From Chloroflexota bacterium (GTDB lineage Bacteria > Chloroflexota > Anaerolineae > Fen-1058), in NCBI GenBank assembly GCA_016219235.1, contig JACRBO010000090.1, forward strand, positions 1 to 8,664: 8,664 bases of DNA, written 5' to 3'. The first letter of the stretch is position 1. Every line of letters starts with the position of its first letter. The position numbers and the translations under genes are program-made. Positions 1 through 6,624 of the stretch are shown here, in pieces. The notes beneath the pieces are model-generated. The model saw only the letters and a list, made by a program, of their open reading frames with translations, had not been told where the DNA came from and ran no database searches.

Positions 1-3000
1 AACCTCTCACGAACGAAATAAACAACTGGAACAGCGGCCGCACGATGAACGTCAGCACGTTGCTGTCGCCGCCGCCCGGCGTGGGATTCTTGACCATGAG
101 GCTGTTGTTGGCCGGATCAAGTTGATCGGAACCTGAGATCGTCGCCTGCAACTTCGTCTTGCTGATGAACTTGGTTGGTCGATCTTCGCCGTTCCACTGT
201 ACGATCGCGCCATCGACGAAGTTGGTGCCGTTGACGATCAGCGTGAAATCGGGGCTGGCCGCGCCCAGCGACCACACCCAGTCCGGGCTGAGTGACGTGA
301 TCGACGGCACGGGATTTTGCCCCGGCGCGGCCACGTTCAGGCCCACGATGTTGGACTGCACCCCATTGTTGTTGACCTGAATGTTGACCGTGCCCGGTTG
401 CGCAAAGGTGTTGGCATTGAACGATGTGATGCGCAGGTGCGTGCTGTCGATGAAAGTGCGAACCACCCCGCTGCCGTTGGCCGTAACCGTCGTGCCGGAC
501 GACTTGAAGTTGGAGCCGTACACATCCACTTGTATGCCCGACGCGCCCGCGATGACGCCCGCCGGGTTGAGATGATCGATCGAGGGTACGGGCGGAGCCG
601 CCACCGCCGTTACCTGGAAAGTCAACGTGTTGTAAGAATCGCCGCCGCCCGGCAAGGGATTGTGAATCTTGATCGTGTGATTGCCCGCGCTGGTCAGATA
701 AGACGCCGGAATGGTGGCGCGCATCTCGCTGCTGTTGATGAAGGTGTCTGCCGGATGCGTGCCGTCCCACCACAGGCCCGCGCCATCGACGAAGCCCGAG
801 CCTATGACGACGAGGGTGAAATCGCCGCTGCCTTGCGCTACTGAGGCGGGCTGCAGGCTGAACATCGTCGGCAGCGGATTAGCGATGCGGAAGACGGCGA
901 CAGCATTATCCAACTGGCCTGCGGCAAACACATATCCGCCGTCGCTGCTGACGGCCGTCTGGAATGCGCTGTTCAGGGCCGGCGTGCCGCTGCCCGCATC
1001 GCGCTGGTACATCTCGCGGAAGGTCAGATAGCCGTGATCTGTCTCGCGGTCGAACATTACCAGCGCGTCGTCGCTGTAGCTGGTGACGTAGACGTGTTTG
1101 TTATCGGGGCTGACGGCTACGCCAAAGGCATTGGTCAGGCCGCTGCCGCCGAGGCTGCTATTGGACAGGCTGCCATAATAGCGTACCAGCCCGGTGGCGG
1201 AATCGCGGCGGAAGTTGGCGACGGCATGGTTATACCAGCTGGTGACGTAGACGTTGCCGCCGTCAGGGCTGATGGCGAGCTGATAGGTAGAAGCCAGACC
1301 ATTCACCGGGAAACAGAAAATGCAGCCCGGATTGTCCTGATTATCACCCTGATAGCGCGTCTGGATCGGCGTGAGCGCGCCGGTGGCGACATCGCGGCGA
1401 TAGACGGCCAGTGTGCCTTGCGAAGCGGTAGCCGTGTGCACGGAGACATACACGTGTTTGCCATCCGGGCTGACGACGATACCGGCCGGATTTTGCAGCG
1501 TGTGCGTCGTCATCGTCGTGGCCGAAATCTCACCCGTGAAAAAGTAACCGTTGCTGATGTGCTTGAGGATGGAGATCGAATTGCCACTAAAGTTGGTGAC
1601 GTAAGCGAATTGGCTATCCGGGCTGAAGGCCACACCATACGGATTGTTCAGGCCGCCGACGTTGGTCCACGTCAGCAGATGCGTCAGGTTGCCGTTGCCG
1701 CCGTCGCGGGCATAGACCCCCAGCGCGTTATCGGCGCCGCCCGTCACGAGCACATACTGGCCGTCCGGGCTGACCTTCATTTCATGCGGGTTAGTCAACG
1801 AATCATTGGTGACTTGCGAGGTCCAGAGATAACTGTTGGCGAAGAAACCCGACGCCTGTTTCTCCAGCACGACGACTTCTCCGCCGCTGGCGGTGTTGCC
1901 ATTGACGTAGGCATTCAGGCCGTCGGGGCTGGTGGTCACGCCGAACAGATTGGAGATGTCGGTGGGTAGAAACGGGTTCTTGAGGTTCTGGGTGTTGACC
2001 AGATACGTCGCTTGCGGGGGCACCCCCGCGCAGTTCAAGTTGTAACTCACCTGGTTCTGCGACGTGTCATTGGTTTGGAACGTCAACTTGCCGACCAGCT
2101 GCCCCACTTTGTTGGGCTGGCAGCGCACCGCGAACTGATCCGATGCGCCCGGCGTGATCGTCGTGGCCGAGAGGGTATGCGCGAAGTTGCCGCCGTCGCT
2201 GGTGAAGCCGGTCGGGTTGATGGTGAGGTTGGCTGTGCCGTTATTCTTGATCGTGATCGTCTGCGTCACCATCTCCCCGATCGTGACTTCGCCAAACTCG
2301 ATCGGCCCCGGCGCGACCGGAACGGCGGTGAACGATGGGGCGGGCGCGGGCGTGCCATTGCAGATCAACGTGTAGGCCACGCTGATCCGATCGGGATCGG
2401 CGGTGTTGAAAGACAGACTCGTCGACACTTGATTGACGTTCGTCGGCGTGCACGACAACACGAGCGCCTTCGTCTGGTTCGCGCCAATCGCGATCGGGAA
2501 AGCGGTGACCGCCCCGAAGTGCGCAGCATCGACGAAGGCCAGATTGCTCAGCGTCAGCGTGTAGTTACCCGCGTTGTGAACGGTGAGGGTGGTGGTCAAC
2601 GTGTGATTGACTTCCACGCTGCCGAAGTTGATCGGTCCGGGCGGCATAGGCTCCGCATCAAAGGCGGGCTTGCGCTCGTCCACTTCCACCGCGCCGATGT
2701 CGCACGCGCCGACGCCGGTGCCGCTGCCGTTCTTCGGTCGCTGCGAGCCGGTCTCGTCTTCGTTGTCCACGCTGGGATGCGCGCAGATCGTCGCGTCACC
2801 GTGATCGATCGCGGGGCTGGCATACGAGGGAACTTGCGTCGTCAGCACCGGCAGCGATCCGCCGTTGAAGCTCAGCGCGCCCAACAATGGATTGGTCAGC
2901 GGCATATCGTCGAGGCCCAGATTGGTGCCGCAGGTCGATCCCGTATCGATGTTGTGGCCAAGCGATGTCACAACGTTACCCGCGCAGTTGGGGTGCGGCG

Positions 3001-4369
3001 TCAGGCTGCCGTCAAAGATCGTGTTGCCGATCTGCGCTTGCGCCGTGCCGCCCAGATAGAGGATGTCGCCGGTGGTGCCGGCGTTGTTGGCCGAGAGCGT
3101 GCTATTGCGAATCGCGATGACGCTGCTGGCCGTGCCGTACAGCGCGCCACCCTGACCGTCGGCGATGTTGCCGAAGAAGGTCGAGTTGCCGATCATGACG
3201 TGGCCGTTCGATTCGGCCATCAACCCGCCGCCACTGCCACCCTCGGCGACATTAAGCACGAAGGTGCTTTTCACGATCGACAACGGGCCTTGATTGTAGA
3301 TGCCGCCGCCATTCCGCGCATGTGTGCTATCGCCGGCGATATTCGCATCGAACAGCGTATTGCTGATATACGTCGTGGCGTTGATCTTGTTCACGAGCGC
3401 GCCGCCTGCGCCCTGCGTGCTGTAGTTGGCATTGAAGGCCGTGCGATTGATCTCCAGTGTGCCGCCGGTGCTGGCGTTATAGACTGCGCCGCCGCCAAAG
3501 CCGTTGGCATCGGCGCTGACGTTATTCGCGGTGAAGATCGACTCGCTGATGCTGCTTTCGCCGCCGGGCTTTTCCAGATAAATTGCGCCGCCGGACGCCG
3601 CTTGATTACCGGTGAAGGTGGATGCCTGACTCTTGAACGAGCCGTAGCCCGTCATGTACACGGCGCCGCCGCGGCCCGGCGCACTGCCGGTCTGGTTGTT
3701 GATGAACGACGTGCCCATCAAGTTGAGATCGCCGTTCGAGTAGATCGCGCCGCCATCATCATCGGCGGTGTTGCCGATCAGGAACGAAGCGATGACGTTG
3801 ACGGTCGCGCCGTTGTCGGAATAGATCGCCGGGCCTGCTCCACTGGTGTGACCGTTCTTCAGTACCACGGCCACCACCGTCAATTTTGCGCCGGGGGCGG
3901 TGCGCAGCAGGTGCGTATCGGCGGATGTGCCGCTGCCCGCGATGGTGATCGGGCCGAGGATCACCGTCTCGCCGTGCACGAAGGGCAGATCGGAGTACGT
4001 GCCGGACGTCGGTACGGTGATCGTGCCGCCGATGACGCTGAAGGCGATGACGTTCATGCCCGTTGTCTTGGCCGTGCATTCGTGATAGGTGGGTGACAGG
4101 CCGTAGTTGGCCTGAAAGACCGCTTGCAGCGCCTCCCACAGATCGCACTTCCCGTCAATCGCCACCGTCAAGTCGGTGGTGTTGACGATGACGTTGGGCA
4201 GCGGCAAATCGATGTCGGGGGTGTTGGGCGCGTCTGGTGTGTCGGGCGTGGTTGGCGCATCCTGCGCGGCCACGAATGGTGCATGGCCTGAGCCAAGTAC
4301 GCCTGCGCTGGCGAGGACAATAATCGCTAAGGCAAATAACAAGCGATGGATACGGTGTGACAGTTTCAT
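1..4369 (-). CDS. Large secreted/cell-surface protein: beta-helix, choice-of-anchor Q and D modules, seven-blade propeller, three IPT/TIG domains (C-terminus cut by window edge)
   Basis: One frame is open from the ATG at 4369 to the window edge (1456 codons, no stop or frameshift). An AAGGAG ribosome site lies 5 bases upstream and a Sec-type signal peptide follows at once, which fixes the start: basic n-region, hydrophobic core about residues 10-25, likely cleavage near VAAQ (33-36). A Pro/Asp/Thr-rich linker follows (about 37-58). Then come a CSLREA-like motif with Cys75 and Cys98, and a right-handed parallel beta-helix with eight GG[AG]-hydrophobic rungs (about 206-410). Next is a choice-of-anchor Q module (about 455-566, with SPAIDHGD and GACDIGAVEV). 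Two choice-of-anchor D modules follow (about 575-672 and 685-780, with PGPINFG and PGPIEFG). Seven SPDG-type propeller blades start near 814, 867, 916, 967, 1034, 1087 and 1141. Three IPT/TIG domains occupy about 1163-1443. No catalytic residues are recognisable, so an adhesive or scaffolding role outside the cell is inferred. The tail RPLFQLFISFVRG suggests the true end is close. Confidence 0.9.
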   Translation of the reverse strand, partial: MKLSHRIHRLLFALAIIVLASAGVLGSGHAPFVAAQDAPTTPDTPDAPNTPDIDLPLPNVIVNTTDLTVAIDGKCDLWEALQAVFQANYGLSPTYHECTAKTTGMNVIAFSVIGGTITVPTSGTYSDLPFVHGETVILGPITIAGSGTSADTHLLRTAPGAKLTVVAVVLKNGHTSGAGPAIYSDNGATVNVIASFLIGNTADDDGGAIYSNGDLNLMGTSFINNQTGSAPGRGGAVYMTGYGSFKSQASTFTGNQAASGGAIYLEKPGGESSISESIFTANNVSADANGFGGGAVYNASTGGTLEINRTAFNANYSTQGAGGALVNKINATTYISNTLFDANIAGDSTHARNGGGIYNQGPLSIVKSTFVLNVAEGGSGGGLMAESNGHVMIGNSTFFGNIADGQGGALYGTASSVIAIRNSTLSANNAGTTGDILYLGGTAQAQIGNTIFDGSLTPHPNCAGNVVTSLGHNIDTGSTCGTNLGLDDMPLTNPLLGALSFNGGSLPVLTTQVPSYASPAIDHGDATICAHPSVDNEDETGSQRPKNGSGTGVGACDIGAVEVDERKPAFDAEPMPPGPINFGSVEVNHTLTTTLTVHNAGNYTLTLSNLAFVDAAHFGAVTAFPIAIGANQTKALVLSCTPTNVNQVSTSLSFNTADPDRISVAYTLICNGTPAPAPSFTAVPVAPGPIEFGEVTIGEMVTQTITIKNNGTANLTINPTGFTSDGGNFAHTLSATTITPGASDQFAVRCQPNKVGQLVGKLTFQTNDTSQNQVSYNLNCAGVPPQATYLVNTQNLKNPFLPTDISNLFGVTTSPDGLNAYVNGNTASGGEVVVLEKQASGFFANSYLWTSQVTNDSLTNPHEMKVSPDGQYVLVTGGADNALGVYARDGGNGNLTHLLTWTNVGGLNNPYGVAFSPDSQFAYVTNFSGNSISILKHISNGYFFTGEISATTMTTHTLQNPAGIVVSPDGKHVYVSVHTATASQGTLAVYRRDVATGALTPIQTRYQGDNQDNPGCIFCFPVNGLASTYQLAISPDGGNVYVTSWYNHAVANFRRDSATGLVRYYGSLSNSSLGGSGLTNAFGVAVSPDNKHVYVTSYSDDALVMFDRETDHGYLTFREMYQRDAGSGTPALNSAFQTAVSSDGGYVFAAGQLDNAVAVFRIANPLPTMFSLQPASVAQGSGDFTLVVIGSGFVDGAGLWWDGTHPADTFINSSEMRATIPASYLTSAGNHTIKIHNPLPGGGDSYNTLTFQVTAVAAPPVPSIDHLNPAGVIAGASGIQVDVYGSNFKSSGTTVTANGSGVVRTFIDSTHLRITSFNANTFAQPGTVNIQVNNNGVQSNIVGLNVAAPGQNPVPSITSLSPDWVWSLGAASPDFTLIVNGTNFVDGAIVQWNGEDRPTKFISKTKLQATISGSDQLDPANNSLMVKNPTPGGGDSNVLTFIVRPLFQLFISFVRG

Positions 4370-4374
4370 TGCGT

Positions 4375-4380
4375 CTCCTT
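4375..4380 (-). promoter_or_regulatory. Ribosome binding site of the surface-protein gene
   Basis: Read on the minus strand this is AAGGAG, followed by five bases (ACGCA) and the ATG at 4369. It is a near-perfect Shine-Dalgarno match. With the signal peptide directly after the ATG, it makes the start codon choice firm. Confidence 0.85.
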
Positions 4381-4390
4381 ACATGATTAA

Positions 4391-4417
4391 ACTGAGATGG
4401 AAACTTCCAGCCTCAGT
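4391..4417. repeat. Interrupted palindrome in the surface-gene leader
   Basis: Outer arms ACTGAG (4391-4396) and CTCAGT (4412-4417) enclose inner arms TGGAA (4398-4402) and TTCCA (4405-4409), with only two bases at the centre. The 1-base versus 2-base internal bulge and tiny loop make it a modest RNA hairpin. It fits a dimeric repressor or activator site at least as well. It lies 11-37 bases upstream of the AAGGAG site and overlaps the only candidate -10 element. A regulatory role is inferred from position. Confidence 0.4.
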
Positions 4418-4423
4418 CTAGCA
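4415..4423 (-). promoter_or_regulatory. Possible weak extended -10 promoter for the surface-protein gene
   Basis: On the minus strand TGC (4423-4421) directly precedes TAGACT (4420-4415), a 4/6 match to TATAAT in extended -10 form. No good -35 hexamer lies 15-19 bases upstream. If used, transcription would start near 4408, inside the adjacent palindrome. It is the best candidate in the short spacer, but the match is weak. Read-through from typA or an alternative sigma factor remains possible. Confidence 0.25.
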
Positions 4424-4455
4424 TGCAAGGTCGCGCAAAATATGACATTTCTTGC

Positions 4456-4494
4456 CAAAACAAACATTCCCCGGTCATCTCTGGCCGGGGAATG
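4456..4494 (-). terminator. Rho-independent terminator of typA
   Basis: A perfect 10-bp stem is formed by 4485-4494 and 4465-4474 (CATTCCCCGG and its complement), with a 10-base loop. Read on the minus strand it is followed directly by TTTGTTTTG (4464-4456). It begins 34 bases after the typA stop codon. The plus-strand side has no T tract, so it works only in the leftward direction. It separates typA from the surface-protein gene into different transcription units, apart from any read-through. Confidence 0.85.
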
Positions 4495-4527
4495 CGAGAG
4501 GCAGCTGCCTGTGTTGGCGGCGCGGCC

Positions 4528-6372
<1,845 letters not shown>

Positions 6373-6399
6373 TCACTTCCCTCAAGTCTGTGGCAATAA

Positions 6400-6431
6400 G
6401 ACACCCCGGCCATACAGCAAGCCGAGGTGTC
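6400..6431 (-). promoter_or_regulatory. Hairpin in the typA 5' leader
   Basis: Arms 6431-6421 and 6410-6400 pair over 11 positions around a 10-base loop (6420-6411). In minus-strand RNA one position is a G-U wobble and the rest are Watson-Crick. In plus-strand RNA the same position would be a C-A mismatch, which favours function in typA mRNA. The hairpin is followed by UUAUUG, a poor U tract, and ends 27 bases before the start codon. It lies downstream of the predicted typA start of transcription, so it may be an attenuator-like or mRNA-stabilising element. It could also be an inherited terminator of an older upstream gene. Confidence 0.55.
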
Positions 6432-6454
6432 GGTGGTGCTCGGTCAATAGTTGA

Positions 6455-6483
6455 ATTATAGCCGACTTGGGCGCGCGCGACAA
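6455..6483 (-). promoter_or_regulatory. Sigma-70-type promoter of typA
   Basis: On the minus strand TTGTCG (6483-6478, 4/6 to TTGACA) is followed by a 17-base spacer and a perfect TATAAT (6460-6455). Transcription should start near 6448, leaving a leader of about 75 bases that contains the 6400-6431 hairpin and the GAGGG ribosome site. Spacing and -10 match are ideal for a housekeeping sigma factor. Confidence 0.75.
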
Positions 6484-6490
6484 GGTAACA

Positions 6491-6557
6491 AATCAGCGAA
6501 TGGCGAATCCGCCTAACAGTCCGCTGACTCGCTCACTCGCTAATTCGCCGACCGGTT
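6491..6557. repeat. Degenerate 8-bp tandem repeat with flanking inverted GGCGAAT
   Basis: On the plus strand successive octamers AGTCCGCT (6518), GACTCGCT (6526), CACTCGCT (6534) and AATTCGCC (6542) share the core YTCGC or a near form. To the left, AGCGAAT (6495-6501) is followed by GGCGAAT (6502-6508). The latter is inverted relative to ATTCGCC (6543-6549). The cluster fills the gap between the leftward typA promoter and the rightward TATAAT at 6600. It could be a low-complexity intergenic repeat or a set of helical-phase-offset protein sites. The sequence alone does not decide. Confidence 0.5.
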
Positions 6558-6576
6558 GGCTGGCGGTTTGGGGCAC

Positions 6577-6605
6577 TGTGCAACCTCAACCGATGTGAGT
6601 ATAAT
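6577..6605 (+). promoter_or_regulatory. Probable promoter of the sensor gene
   Basis: A perfect TATAAT (6600-6605) lies 20 bases before the ATG at 6625. At the standard 17-base spacing the -35 region (6577-6582) reads TGTGCA, only 3/6 to consensus, so the promoter may need an activator. A start of transcription near 6612 leaves a leader of only about 13 bases. Confidence 0.5.
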
Positions 6606-6624
6606 TGTGCCTCGGACGACGGTC

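Noticed and set aside
117..773. A minus-strand frame of 218 codons overlapping the end of the surface gene
   Set aside because: It is in a different frame from the TIG domains and is rich in Gly, His, Gln and Arg. The in-phase frame gives coherent TIG sequence through the same interval, so there is no frameshift.
3130..3760. Repeated GGCGCC-like DNA segments that could suggest a tandem DNA repeat or CRISPR-like array
   Set aside because: Spacing is irregular and the similarity is at protein level (GGAIY-type beta-helix rungs). There is no exact repeat with unique spacers, so it is a coding repeat and not CRISPR.
2012..4096. A 694-codon open frame on the plus strand opposite the surface gene, plus similar ones at 1034-1969 and 317-844
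   Set aside because: All three lie in the frame exactly in register with the codons of the minus-strand gene. They stay open only because that gene rarely uses TTA, CTA and TCA codons. Their translations are rich in Arg, Ala, Val and His with no recognisable domain, while the minus frame reads as clear known domains.
4385..4390. TTTAAT on the minus strand as a -10 element for the surface gene
   Set aside because: Transcription would begin inside or next to the AAGGAG ribosome site, and no -35 hexamer lies at a suitable distance.
6394..6431. The hairpin before typA as a full Rho-independent terminator
   Set aside because: The trailing tract is only UUAUUG, and the hairpin lies between typA's own promoter and its start codon. 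A strong terminator there would silence an essential-looking gene, so a leader structure is preferred.
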